Positions 1 to 8,330 of a stretch of 64,000 bases of DNA are shown one piece after another. The notes under the pieces were generated by a model, which had not been told where the DNA came from, ran no database searches, and saw only the letters and a program-made list of their open reading frames with translations. The position numbers were made by a program, and so were the translations under genes. Positions within the stretch are counted from its first letter, which is position 1. Each line of letters opens with the position of its first letter. Origin of the DNA: Desulfococcus sp041737845 (GTDB lineage Bacteria; Desulfobacterota; Desulfobacteria; Desulfobacterales; Desulfococcaceae); NCBI RefSeq assembly GCF_041737845.1, contig NZ_JBGSQX010000115.1, positions 32,614 to 96,613 on the forward strand, given 5' to 3'.

Positions 1-125
1 CCCGAACCGGCATATCAGGACTGATCATCGGCAATACCGCCGAAGCCATTCTCGACCAGCTTACGTGTTCGGTGCTTGCCATAAAGCCTCCTGGGTTCAA
101 GACCCCGGTGAATTTTGATGAGTGA
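1..125 (+). CDS. Universal stress protein (UspA family), C-terminal end, 5' truncated by window edge
   Basis: The frame starting at base 3 gives 40 residues that begin RTGISGLIIGNTAEAIL and include CSVLAIKPPGF before a TGA at 123–125. The pattern G-(x)n-GNTAE-I-L-x-x-x-x-C-S-V-L-(A/V)-I-K-P is the usual C-terminal end of UspA domains, covering the last glycine-rich turn of the nucleotide-binding loop and the final beta strand. Only this end lies in the window, so the number of Usp domains and the start are unknown. Family known, specific role unknown. Confidence 0.75.
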   Translation, partial: RTGISGLIIGNTAEAILDQLTCSVLAIKPPGFKTPVNFDE

Positions 126-612
126 CGCTTTTTAAGCCTGTTAAAATCCTTTAAACTATATCCGTATCGAAAGGGTTCACTGGCCGAAATTGACCCAAAA
201 TTCCTGATTATAATTGATTTTGGGGAGGCCGATTTTCATGGGGCACAATATGTTGATTCGGCTGCAAACTCAAGCTCAACATATTGATATTAAACAAAAT
301 ATTTTTTACCTAGATTTTTTATCAATAATTTAATATAGTTAGAGACTAATCCCTGGCAAGGAGGTCTCTAACTATATGGGCAATGCAGATACAGGATCCG
401 CCACCCGAAACAATAGAAGCATATGCGTGCCGATTTCTCAAGAAATTTATAGCGCCAATATCGCTGATGCCGGAAACTTTGCTCCGTGGTGTCCGGAAAC
501 CGTGAAGCACCATGGTCATAAAAGTCCAGCCGAGAGGTTGAACCGATTTTGCTACAGCGAGAGCTGGATTGAAAACCTTTTGATATCGGGTTCGCTGGGA
601 GGTTATCGTACC
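126..612. other. AT-rich island with nested inverted repeats; no convincing gene
   Basis: This stretch is clearly more AT-rich than its surroundings. It contains three inverted repeats: long arms at 204–228 and 613–637, an 11-bp pair at 246–256/276–286 (CAATATGTTGA), and a perfect 14-bp pair at 333–346/364–377 (ATATAGTTAGAGAC). Open frames exist on both strands (about 376–633 plus, 346–621 minus), but none resembles a protein I know. It sits exactly where the 5' half of the downstream permease gene should be, so it is probably inserted or rearranged DNA. Confidence 0.5.
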
Positions 613-637
613 CCTCCCCAAAATCCATTATAATCAG
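204..637. repeat. Long inverted repeat (arms 204–228 and 613–637)
   Basis: The 25-bp arm at 204–228 (begins CTGATTATAAT, ends GGGGAGG) matches the reverse complement of 613–637 at 24 of 25 positions. A 10-bp direct repeat, ATTTTCATGG, also occurs at 232–241 and 639–648, but it does not sit symmetrically outside the arms, so it is not a clean target-site duplication. The enclosed 384 bp carry two further dyads. This could be a MITE-like element or a recombination scar; no transposase is seen. Confidence 0.6.
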
Positions 638-1235
638 CATTTTCATGGTACCCGTCCTGGTTTTTTTCATCATGAAGGACAAGGACCGGCTGGCCCGGTG
701 GCTGCTTCGGTTTTTACCGGCCGATCGGACCCTGGTCAATCGGATCGGCCGGGACATCAATGTCCAGATGTCCAATTACATCCGGGGCAAAACCATCGAA
801 ATGCTGATCGTGGGGGTGGCCGCCTACATCCTGTTTCACCTGTTCGGGCTCAATTACTCTATCCTGCTATCCACCTTGGTCGGCCTGTCGGTTTTCGTTC
901 CCGTGGTGGGGGCCATCGTCATGACTGTTCCGGTGGTGCTGGTGGCTTTTTTGAAGTTCGGCTTTTCCCAGCAATTGATCTGGCTCACCTTGGCCTACAT
1001 CGTCTTGCAGCAACTGGACGGCAATGTGCTGGTGCCCATCTTGTTTGCCGAGGTCAACAAACTGCATCCCGTGGCCATCATCAGCGCCGTGCTGATATTT
1101 GGCGGCACCTGGGGCATTTGGGGTGTTGTGTTCGCCATTCCTCTGGCCACCCTGGTACAGGCGATCATCCAGGCCTGGCCGGAGGAGATAGCGCAGCCGG
1201 AGGCCCAAACCCGTTTGTCTACAGACATTTCTTAA
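630..1235 (+). pseudogene. AI-2E/PerM family permease, C-terminal half only
   Basis: From about 630 the frame reads IISIFMVPVLVFFIMKDK and runs to a stop at 1233–1235. It keeps the second half of the AI-2E exporter/PerM (UPF0118) fold: the 'PVLVFF-KD' helix end, the amphipathic segment with the RIGRDI..QMSNYIRGK motif, the closely spaced last helices and the 'LHP-x-x-I' loop. Family members are usually about 350 residues; here the N-terminal 150 or so are missing and the coding similarity stops at the right arm of the inverted repeat ending at 637. A downstream ATG at 645 could start a 196-residue product, but half a permease is unlikely to work. Best read as a truncated gene. Confidence 0.7.
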
Positions 1236-1247
1236 GGAGAAAGCACC

Positions 1248-1702
1248 ATGAATACGGACACAGAATACGAAGGCTTGTCCATCAAGCCGGGTGAAGACCG
1301 CCTGATCAGCGCATTGAACGCCACCATTCGCCTGGGCATCCGCGCCCTGGCGATCCTGATGACTCTGGTGATCTTCTGGGGAATCGCGGATGTTGTGTGG
1401 GTCATCTACCAGCATATGGTTGAACCGCCGTTTTTGATCCTGAGAATAGAAGACATCCTGGACACCTTCGGCGCATTTCTGGCCGTACTCATTGCTGTTG
1501 AAATCTTTCTTAATATTGTTCTTTATTTAAAAGACAACGTCATCCACGTGAAGCTGGTGGTCGCCACGGCCCTGATGGCCATCGCCCGAAAGGTGATCGT
1601 CTTCGATTTCAACAAGATCAGTTCCGAACACGTGATGGGCGTCGGTGCGGTGATTTTGCCCTGGGCATCACCTACTGGCTGATCGCAGGACAGCGCAAAT
1701 AA
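1248..1702 (+). pseudogene. PsiE-like (phosphate-starvation-inducible) membrane protein, frameshifted near its end
   Basis: ATG at 1248 follows AAGGAGAAAGCACC. The product has about four transmembrane segments (residues about 30–55, 65–90, 95–115, 120–140) and the IEDILDTFGAFLAVLIAVEI and LVVATALMAIARKVIV segments typical of the PsiE family (PF06146). The uninterrupted frame ends at 1682 with a non-family tail, whereas the frame that opens at 1652 encodes DFALGITYWLIAGQRK and stops at 1700–1702, the expected last helix. One base therefore appears to be missing near 1650. This may be a real mutation or a sequencing error. It follows the PerM remnant by 12 nt, suggesting a former operon. Confidence 0.65.
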
Positions 1703-1781
1703 CAGCCTGCATGGCGGGTGGCTTGAAAAAACAACCAGGTCAACGCGGCGTCGGGTTCAAGGTGATTGGCAATGCTGGAAA

Positions 1782-1919
1782 ATGTTTGACGGGTGGAAAT
1801 TTTTGGCCGGGTTGGGCATTTTTTTATTCAGCATGTTCATGGCGGAAGACTCCATCAAACTGCTGACCTGCCTTAGGCCAGGCTTCGACACTTTTGCGAA
1901 CCGAAAGAACCGAACATGA
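1782..1919 (+). pseudogene. Na/Pi-cotransporter (PNaS/NptA-like) N-terminal stub
   Basis: ATG at 1782 opens a 45-codon frame beginning MFDGWKFLAGLGIFLFSMF. The G-L-x-(I/L)-F-L-F-x-M-x-x-M-x-(E/D) pattern is the first helix of PNaS-family Na+/phosphate cotransporters, which normally exceed 500 residues. Similarity ends after about 30 residues and the remainder is unrelated. It lies just after the PsiE-like gene, in keeping with a decayed phosphate-related neighbourhood. Confidence 0.55.
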
Positions 1920-2013
1920 AAGAATTTGACAAACAGAGAGATGCCTCACTCGTCCAAGAGGGTTCAATCCGAAGGGAAAATCGTGTCCACCGCATCCTCG
2001 TTCGGGTACTGCT

Positions 2014-2172
2014 TTTGTTGAAGTGCAGGATATCGAAAGTTACGAACAAACGCAGGAGACGATGGCGCTCTTGAAAATCCTGGCGCTCGGCACCCGCCAG
2101 ATCGAAGAGGGAAAGGTTCAACCCCCTGCCGATGTCATCAAGCACCTTCGAAACAGGCCGGAGTCCCGCTGA
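2014..2172 (+). pseudogene. Phd/YefM-type antitoxin remnant
   Basis: The frame ending at TGA 2170–2172 encodes VEVQDIESYEQTQETMALL, then a Q-I-E-E-G-K-V-Q-P-P-A-D-V region, the usual C-terminal half of Phd/YefM antitoxins paired with ParE/RelE toxins. No in-frame start codon or N-terminal DNA-binding half can be read upstream; the bases before 2014 look like the scrambled first half. The stop overlaps the toxin start (TGATG), as in intact pairs. Either the antitoxin is lost or indels have broken its frame. Confidence 0.55.
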
Positions 2173-2498
2173 TGGTCTTCTCGATGCTGTTGACCGATGA
2201 TGCGTCGCGTGACCTGGAGGATATTTATGATTCCATCGATCGGTGCGATGGACGGGGCAATGCGGATTACGTTCTCGATCGAATCGAAAAAGCGTTCAAC
2301 AGCCTGTCTGAAAATCCTGAGCGCGGCGCCTTCCCGAAGGAATTGCTTGCCGTTGGAATGCGCGAGTTTCGCGAAATCTTCTTCAAGCCCTACCGAATGA
2401 TTTACCGCATCATGGAAAATCATGTGTATGCACTCCTGATTGCCGATGGGCGTCGTGACATGCAGAAACTCCTGCAGCGGCGCCTGCTGCAGGCGTGA
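2172..2498 (+). CDS. ParE/RelE-family toxin of a type II toxin–antitoxin module
   Basis: A 108-residue protein starting at ATG 2172, which overlaps the antitoxin stop by one base. It has the ParE/RelE layout: an N-terminal strand (MLLTDDASRDLEDIYDSI), two helices with a long 'A..YVLDRIEKAFNSLSENPERG' stretch, then REFREIFFKPYRMIYRI and VYALLIADGRRDMQKLLQRRL. The 'L..NP.RG' and 'YR..Y' features fit ParE-type gyrase inhibitors better than ribosome-dependent RelE nucleases, but target assignment is inference. The toxin looks intact while its antitoxin is degraded, so it may be silent, weak or neutralised in trans. Confidence 0.8.
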   Translation: MVFSMLLTDDASRDLEDIYDSIDRCDGRGNADYVLDRIEKAFNSLSENPERGAFPKELLAVGMREFREIFFKPYRMIYRIMENHVYALLIADGRRDMQKLLQRRLLQA

Positions 2499-2586
2499 CC
2501 GATCCCATTGTCTATTCCGGGACACGGATCTTTCGTGATGCCTGCCTGCATGTTTCCAGGGCTCATTAAAAATTGCCGGCTAACAA

Positions 2587-3420
2587 TCAAATGATCCCCG
2601 AAAAATATAAACGAGCAGAAGACCAAACCCCCTTGAGCCTTCGCCAGAGCCGCTCCAGCACTGACGACTCCGTCGTTTCCCGGGGATCGTACCCGTTTTC
2701 GAGGATCCGTTTCGCCCTTGCCTCCGGTGCCGGATGGCTTGACAGGAAAGAGTGGTCGTTGCCTGCGGCGGCCAGTTTGATCAGGGCGGAAACGGCGGGC
2801 TGCCGGTCGTGCCCTCTGTTCTCCAGGTACAGAACGCCGTAATCGTCCGCCTCCCGCTCCTCCTGCTGGGAGAACCGGGCGTTGAGCAGGGTCTCTGAAA
2901 AGGCGCCGACAGCGGATCTGGCGATGGCGCCGACTTCGTTTTGCTGCGAGGCGACCGCCTTCCGGACGGCGCTGCCGGCGTAGGCCAGCATGATCTTTTT
3001 CTTGATGTGCTTCGCCGTCACATGGCCCATTTCATGGCCGACGACAAAGAGCAGCTCGCGGTCGTCCAGCATATCCATCAACCCGCTGTAGATCCGGATG
3101 GTCCCGTCGGCCATGGCAAATGCGTTGACCTCGGGCGACAGATACACCTTGCAGTTGAACCCGTGACCCCCGTATTCCTCACCCCCGCCGATCAGCCGAT
3201 GAAGCCGCCGCGCATGGGGATGGTCGGGAGGTGCCACGGAATGTTTCAGGTCCGATTGCCTCGCGACCTCCACGGCCAGGCGCTTGACATCCTCATCCTT
3301 CAGGGTGGCGGCCCGGAGGGCATCCGCCCCGGCCTGGATCGCCATGCCGACATCCGTCTCCTCGCACCCGGTGATTAGCATGCAAAGGATTGCAAAAATT
3401 GATAACACCCTTTTGTTCAT
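2587..3420 (-). CDS. M48-family zinc metallopeptidase, lipoprotein
   Basis: A 277-residue protein. Residues 1–19 form a lipoprotein signal ending LITGC, so Cys19 is the likely lipidated residue. The zinc site is the HEMGH motif at residues 129–133 with Glu190 (EREADDYG) as the third ligand, matching M48 peptidases such as BepA/LoiP/YcaL that act on misfolded outer-membrane proteins. The C-terminal part has the usual 'SSHPAPEARAKRI' segment. The periplasmic face of a membrane is the likely site of action. A corrupted copy of the 3' end of this gene lies at about 9826–9985. Confidence 0.9.
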   Translation of the reverse strand: MNKRVLSIFAILCMLITGCEETDVGMAIQAGADALRAATLKDEDVKRLAVEVARQSDLKHSVAPPDHPHARRLHRLIGGGEEYGGHGFNCKVYLSPEVNAFAMADGTIRIYSGLMDMLDDRELLFVVGHEMGHVTAKHIKKKIMLAYAGSAVRKAVASQQNEVGAIARSAVGAFSETLLNARFSQQEEREADDYGVLYLENRGHDRQPAVSALIKLAAAGNDHSFLSSHPAPEARAKRILENGYDPRETTESSVLERLWRRLKGVWSSARLYFSGII

Positions 3421-4180
3421 ATCCTTCTCTCCATAGCAGCAGACAACTCAGGACTTTCGCATTAAAGAAAAGACAATGTCAACACTGCCATGGAGGCCCC
3501 GCATGAAAACAGCGAAACTTGCCCTGAAACATGGGGAACGGCGCAAAAACGCCATGAGCACCTTTCGTTCAGTCTGGTTATTTCATCGGGGGCGGGTCGG
3601 CTCGTAGATCGGGACCTTGCATTTCCGGGCGGCCTTCAAAAGGGAGGCGTTCTGTGTGGAGAGGGGCAGAACATGACGACCGAATTTTCGACGACGAACC
3701 GGGCAGGGATCAACGCCGTCCCTCCTCGATCATATCCGGTATCGAGAGGCCATTGAGGCGGTTGGTCTTTCGAAACCGCTTCAATGGGTCGATGATGTCG
3801 GATACGGGCGTCTTTTGTCGGACAGATGGACCAAAGCTTCGCAACATGAGGGTGTCGGCGCCTATCATCAACGGAGACGCCAAAAATAATGGTATTGACA
3901 TTTCGCCCGAAATAATTAGCTATTTATCCTACAAGCATCTTGATCCTACAACCACATTAAATCAACCAAGTTCACCGATGCGGCAGCGGGTTCATGCCTG
4001 TTGGCTCAATACAATTGGTCCCCGTCCTTCTGGAAATGACTGATTCGGCATCACCCTAGATCCAGACGCTGCCCTCGGACGCACCGCCTTGCTCGGCAAC
4101 GCATTGAACGGCCGTATTTTAAACTGGAAATATTGCCGGATCAATGGAAACCGAACCCCACGCACATAAGGAGACCCGCC
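3421..4180. other. 760-bp intergenic region; no supported gene
   Basis: Several open frames of 60–130 codons exist, but none has a ribosome-binding site plus a recognisable protein. A minus-strand frame at 3710–3901 with the segment DIIDPLKRFRKTNRLNGL looks protein-like, and similar coding texture continues to about 3600 in another frame, so an old degraded gene may lie here. A possible promoter for the downstream cluster is listed separately. Confidence 0.4.
3895..3924 (+). promoter_or_regulatory. Possible sigma-70 promoter upstream of the CHAT cluster
   Basis: TTGACA at 3895–3900 is followed after 18 bp by GCTATT at 3919–3924 in an AT-rich patch. The -35 is perfect and the -10 is poor. It lies about 255 bp upstream of the first gene of the cluster. 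Weak evidence. Confidence 0.3.
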
Positions 4181-5524
4181 ATGACCGATCGACTCAAACC
4201 CGGTCCATACCGGTTTATCCGCATGGATGACGGCATCGAGGTACCCTTTTATATCATCCCTTTCGACAAGCGGGGCATTTGCGACGGCCCGGAAACCCGC
4301 CGCCATCTGATCAACAGTGTGAAGGAAGGCGCCTACTCAGACATCTTCCTCTTCTCCCACGGCTGGAACAACGACTGGAGCGTGGCCACCAAACGCTACG
4401 AAGACTTTCTCAAGGGCTACATGACCATGCGCCGCGCCCGCAACCTGCCCATGCCCTCCGGCTACCGCCCGCTGCTGGTGGGGATCTTCTGGCCGAGCAC
4501 CGCCCTGGTTTTCGGCGAAAGCGAAACAGGACCGAAAATCGCCGCGGCCGACCCCGAGGCAATGGATGCAAGGGTCGCCGAGGAGCGCCGGGAAATCCGC
4601 GAACTGGCTGACGAACTGCCCGCCGACCAGGCCGGGCGCTTCTATGAACTGGTCCAGAAACCCGGCCTGTCCGAGCCCGAGGCCCTGGAACTGGCAAAAA
4701 TCGCCAGGAGCTTCTATCACGAAACGGACGATGAGCTTCAGACAGGATCTCCCTTATCCGAAAAGGAGATCGTCTCCCTGTGGGCAGCCGCTTCTCCTGA
4801 GGCCGAAGCGGATCTGGAGGATTTTGGCACCACCGGCGGTGCTGCTTCTGAAGGCCCCCAGGCCGCGGGATTGGGCGACCTGTTTAAAAAACTCGATCCG
4901 CGCAACATCGTGCGGACCCTGACCGTCTACCAGATGAAAGACCGGGCCGGCACGGTGGGCGCCCGCGGGGTCGGGCCGCTGCTGCGGGAGCTGCTCGCCG
5001 CAGGCAGTTCGCGGCTGCACCTCATCGGACATTCCTACGGCGGCAAGGTGGTCCTCTCGGCCGCCGGCTTCGGCGACGACCTGCCCCGCAAGGTCGAATC
5101 GATGCTCCTGCTCCAGCCGGCGGTTTCCCACCTCTGCTTTGCCCAAAAAGTTCCCGGCACCGACCACCCCGGCGGCTACCGGGAAGCCCTCGCCCGGGTG
5201 AACAAACCGATCCTGACCACCTTCAGCGCCCATGACTTTCCCCTCACGAAAACCTTCCACCTCGCGCTGCGGCGAAAGGATGACCTGGGCGAGGCGAAAA
5301 TCGCGGGAGTCGGAGATCCGCCCAGCAAATACGCCGCATTAGGCGGGTTCGGCCCGCGCGGTGCCGGAGAGGCGCTGATCGATATCCGGGACGCAGGGCA
5401 GCCGTATCAATGGCCGGCGGGCACGGAGATCATCGGCCTGCGCGGCACCCGGACCATCAAGGGACACGGCGACATCAGCAACGAATCGACCTGGTGGGCG
5501 CTCTATTCCCTGGCATCCCAATAA
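4181..5524 (+). CDS. Alpha/beta-hydrolase-fold protein, first gene of the CHAT cluster
   Basis: Start chosen at ATG 4181 because of AAGGAG 7 nt upstream; the frame is also open to 4133 without a site. The 447-residue product has an alpha/beta-hydrolase pattern: an early strand and turn 'IFLFSHGWNNDW' (oxyanion-hole-like HGW, about residue 60) and a nucleophile elbow GHSYGG with Ser285. A histidine in 'GHGDISNESTWW' near the C-terminus could complete a triad. Between the two motifs lies a helical, acidic insertion (about residues 110–240). No signal peptide, so cytoplasmic. It begins a head-to-tail cluster with three CHAT/caspase-like genes and is a plausible effector or substrate of those peptidases (inference). 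Exact family not recognised. Confidence 0.7.
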   Translation: MTDRLKPGPYRFIRMDDGIEVPFYIIPFDKRGICDGPETRRHLINSVKEGAYSDIFLFSHGWNNDWSVATKRYEDFLKGYMTMRRARNLPMPSGYRPLLVGIFWPSTALVFGESETGPKIAAADPEAMDARVAEERREIRELADELPADQAGRFYELVQKPGLSEPEALELAKIARSFYHETDDELQTGSPLSEKEIVSLWAAASPEAEADLEDFGTTGGAASEGPQAAGLGDLFKKLDPRNIVRTLTVYQMKDRAGTVGARGVGPLLRELLAAGSSRLHLIGHSYGGKVVLSAAGFGDDLPRKVESMLLLQPAVSHLCFAQKVPGTDHPGGYREALARVNKPILTTFSAHDFPLTKTFHLALRRKDDLGEAKIAGVGDPPSKYAALGGFGPRGAGEALIDIRDAGQPYQWPAGTEIIGLRGTRTIKGHGDISNESTWWALYSLASQ

Positions 5525-5535
5525 GGAACCGGATC

Positions 5536-6960
5536 ATGGCGGAGATACTGAAACGGGAATATCATCTGCTGACGCTCAAGGTGAGTCTCAATACCGCGGA
5601 ACGTCCAACCCGCGTGACCTTTGAACTCGAGGGCCGAATTGAGGGCGAATTTGACCGCATCGACGGATGGGAATTTTTCGCCGACGAGATGGGACTGCCG
5701 GAGCGCCTGGAGTTTCGCAAGACCCTCTACGGGGGATACGAATTCAGCCTTCCCGACGGCCTGCTGGACGCCCTGCGGTTGGCCGTCGCGGGCACGGCTC
5801 CCGAGGGGCGGCCCCTGTGGCTGCACCTGGTGAAGCCTTACGGCTATCTCGGCATGGTCCCCTGGGAGCGGCTGATGCAGCCGGCCCTCAAGGTTCCCAT
5901 CCTCCGGCTTCCGGATTTTCTGGCCGATCCGCCCCGGGAAACGCCGTCAGTGCTGGATGCGGTCCTGTGCAGCAGTCTCCCTGCGGCAAAGGAATCGTTC
6001 ATGGTCATGGACCACCTGACACAGATGGTTGAAAAGATCCTTTCCGCGGTGCCTCGCCGGACCACCATCCATATCTTCACCGATCGGGAGTGGTATCCTG
6101 CTCTTGAACATCGCATGCAGGAGATGGGCCTTCTCGGAGGGCCGGTAAAGCTCCATAACCCCGAAAACGCCGGGGCATACGCCGCTCCTGAAGCCACCTT
6201 GAAGGTCAACGACCGCCCGGGCAGGATCGAAAACCCCTGGCTGCTGTGGATTCGCGACGCCCTTGAAGGGCACAGCATCGATATTGCTCATTTTGTCTGT
6301 CACGGCTTCCTCTCGCGGGACCGGGGGGCCCTCGCCCTCTCGGAAACCCCGTTACGGAACGAGGACCGGAACACGGCAAGATTTGTGGGCGCCGCCGAAC
6401 TGACCACCTTTCTGACCCAGACCGGCGCCTGGTCTGCGGCATTCAGCTCTCCCGAACAGAACTACTGCCAGATGGGCCTGCGGCAGATCGCCGATGCCAT
6501 TGCCCAGTTGCGGCCCGGCCCGGTCATCCACCACGAGATCCCCCTAGATTTCGACGGCGAGGCCCTGGCCGGGATTTACCGCTTTCTGTTCGGGCCGGCC
6601 CCTCAGCCCCCTCCGGCCAGCCCGGCGCTGTTCACCTACTGTCATCCGTCCCGGGTGACCGGAAAACCGAAGGCCCGCACCCTGGCCCGCGTTGCATTTC
6701 AACGGATCGTGGATGCCGCAAATGACGTGCCGTCTCACCCCCTCTTGAAAAAAATCTTTAAAGCAGATGAAAACGTGCCCTCCTGGATCGCCGCCTCCCA
6801 GCGCTTCATCGAACAACAGAACCTGAATCTCCTCAAACTGACGCACGAAGCGGGGTCGGAAACGGGAAAGACCACCGAAGGGCTTCGGGAAACTTTGAAG
6901 CAGATTCAGGATGTTATTGCCAAGGTGGCCGACACCACCCGACGGGGAGACAAGCCATGA
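5536..6960 (+). CDS. CHAT-like protein, catalytic cysteine apparently absent
   Basis: ATG 5536 follows AAGGAACC, 11 nt after the preceding stop. The 474-residue protein has a preceding beta-rich region (residues 1–130, including PEGRPLWLHLVKPYGYLGMVPWE, the 'W-E/PWE' element seen before CHAT domains) and a CHAT-like core with the His motif 'IAHFVCHGFLSRDRGALAL' (His256). Where active members have a strand ending in Cys, this one reads AWSAAFSSPEQNYC, so Ser304/Ser305 occupy the expected Cys position. The C-terminal 100 residues are helical with a coiled-coil-like tail. It is likely a pseudo-peptidase acting as sensor or scaffold for its active neighbour. Its stop overlaps the next start by 4 nt. 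Confidence 0.65.
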   Translation: MAEILKREYHLLTLKVSLNTAERPTRVTFELEGRIEGEFDRIDGWEFFADEMGLPERLEFRKTLYGGYEFSLPDGLLDALRLAVAGTAPEGRPLWLHLVKPYGYLGMVPWERLMQPALKVPILRLPDFLADPPRETPSVLDAVLCSSLPAAKESFMVMDHLTQMVEKILSAVPRRTTIHIFTDREWYPALEHRMQEMGLLGGPVKLHNPENAGAYAAPEATLKVNDRPGRIENPWLLWIRDALEGHSIDIAHFVCHGFLSRDRGALALSETPLRNEDRNTARFVGAAELTTFLTQTGAWSAAFSSPEQNYCQMGLRQIADAIAQLRPGPVIHHEIPLDFDGEALAGIYRFLFGPAPQPPPASPALFTYCHPSRVTGKPKARTLARVAFQRIVDAANDVPSHPLLKKIFKADENVPSWIAASQRFIEQQNLNLLKLTHEAGSETGKTTEGLRETLKQIQDVIAKVADTTRRGDKP

Positions 6961-8330
6961 GCAACCGAACCATCGTGGCCATTGAACCGAGTTTCGACGC
7001 GGCGGCTAGCATCCGACTGATCAAGGCCCCGGCCAACTTCATCGGGGCCCTTATCCCCCAGCGTTTTGACTGCGATACGGCACAGATGCCGGCATGGTCC
7101 CAGCCCAACGCCGTCACGGCTTACGGCCAAGAAATCTTCACCCGGCTCAAAACCCATCCGGCGATCCGTTCCGCGCTGGACACGGCGCTGCTTGCGCCCA
7201 CCGGCCAGGTGCGTCCCCTGTATTTCAAGGTCGATGTCAACGATGCGGAAAGAATATGCTGGGAGACCCTGTGCGACGACCACGGGCAGTTTCTCGCCCT
7301 GGACCGTCGCTGGCCCATCGCCCGAATGGCCGATTCGGTAGCCGACCGGCAGTGGATCGAACCTGAGTTCAGCCCGCCGCTGAGGATCCTGGCGTTCATT
7401 GCCGCCCTGGGAATCGACGGCCTGCCCGAGTGGGAATCGCTGCGAAAGGCCGTCGACAAGGGGCGGAAAGACGGCCTGCCGATCGAAGCAAAGATTTTCG
7501 TGGGCGAGAAGTTGCTGCTCGATGCCATTCGGAATGAAATCATGAACCAGGGATTAACCGGAGTGCAGGTCGACCCCTTGCCGGATCGAACCATGGAGAT
7601 CGAGGAGGCACTGGAGGCGTTCGCCCCCCACATCGTCCACTTTTTCTGCCACGGTTCCACCGCCCATGGCGTTTCGGAGCTTGAGCTGGCCACCCTCCTC
7701 GACAATCTGCAGCAGAATGCGGCGGGGTCCATCCGCCTGGAGGTCGATCAGCTGGCCGGCATGCCCGGAATGGGGCGGGTCTGGATGGTGACCCTCAACT
7801 GCTGCGAGGGGGGCCGGCCCACCAGCGACCTTCATTCCATGGCCCACAGCCTGGTCGCCTCGGGCATTCCCGCGGCCGTGGGATCACTGGAGCCGATCGA
7901 CGCGGGGGATGCCCATGAATTCTGCGTCAGCTTCTATCCTGCGGTTTTTGACCGGTTGCAGAAGCAGCTCAAAACGATCCAATCCGGTCAGACAGTGGAG
8001 GTGGAGTGGGCGGAAACCCTGCGCCCCCCACGCACCGGCCTGTGTCAAAAACACCGGAACGACCCCGGCAATTTCCGCCAGTGGGCCCTGCCGGTACTCT
8101 ACCTGCGCCCGGAACTCTTCCGGGTGAAGAAGGCAGACGGGGGGATCGATCCAAGAATCCTCGAACAGATGAAGGCCCGCGCCGAAATGGTCGCCAAGGC
8201 CCTGCAATCGCTGCCCCCGGAAACACCCAAGGCGGCCCGCGATCAATTGCTGGCCATCCTGGCGGATCTTCCCGAAGCGCTGCGCCCGGACCGCAACGGC
8301 AATTTTTCCACCACCGGAGGATCCACATGA
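6957..8330 (+). CDS. CHAT-domain cysteine peptidase (clan CD), intact dyad
   Basis: The start overlaps the previous stop (ATGA). The 457-residue protein carries a CHAT core with His232 in 'IVHFFCHGSTAHG' and Cys283 in 'MVTLNCCEGG', followed by 'MAHSLVASGIPAAVGSLEPI', the usual post-catalytic helix and strand. The residue before Cys283 is also Cys. N-terminal residues 1–150 include 'LYFKVDVNDAERICWETL', matching the domain that precedes the CHAT core in the neighbouring gene. CHAT peptidases (separase/caspase relatives) in bacteria are linked to defence and programmed death, for example TPR-CHAT with type III-E CRISPR; no CRISPR is present here. Cytoplasmic. Translational coupling implies co-stoichiometry with its inactive partner. 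Confidence 0.8.
   Translation: MSNRTIVAIEPSFDAAASIRLIKAPANFIGALIPQRFDCDTAQMPAWSQPNAVTAYGQEIFTRLKTHPAIRSALDTALLAPTGQVRPLYFKVDVNDAERICWETLCDDHGQFLALDRRWPIARMADSVADRQWIEPEFSPPLRILAFIAALGIDGLPEWESLRKAVDKGRKDGLPIEAKIFVGEKLLLDAIRNEIMNQGLTGVQVDPLPDRTMEIEEALEAFAPHIVHFFCHGSTAHGVSELELATLLDNLQQNAAGSIRLEVDQLAGMPGMGRVWMVTLNCCEGGRPTSDLHSMAHSLVASGIPAAVGSLEPIDAGDAHEFCVSFYPAVFDRLQKQLKTIQSGQTVEVEWAETLRPPRTGLCQKHRNDPGNFRQWALPVLYLRPELFRVKKADGGIDPRILEQMKARAEMVAKALQSLPPETPKAARDQLLAILADLPEALRPDRNGNFSTTGGST

Noticed and set aside
204..637. Insertion sequence with transposase
   Set aside because: Arms are present but the interior encodes no recognisable transposase and no clean target duplication is seen.
3710..3901. 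Minus-strand small gene (63 codons)
   Set aside because: Looks partly protein-like but has no site, partner or family; kept only as a possible relic.
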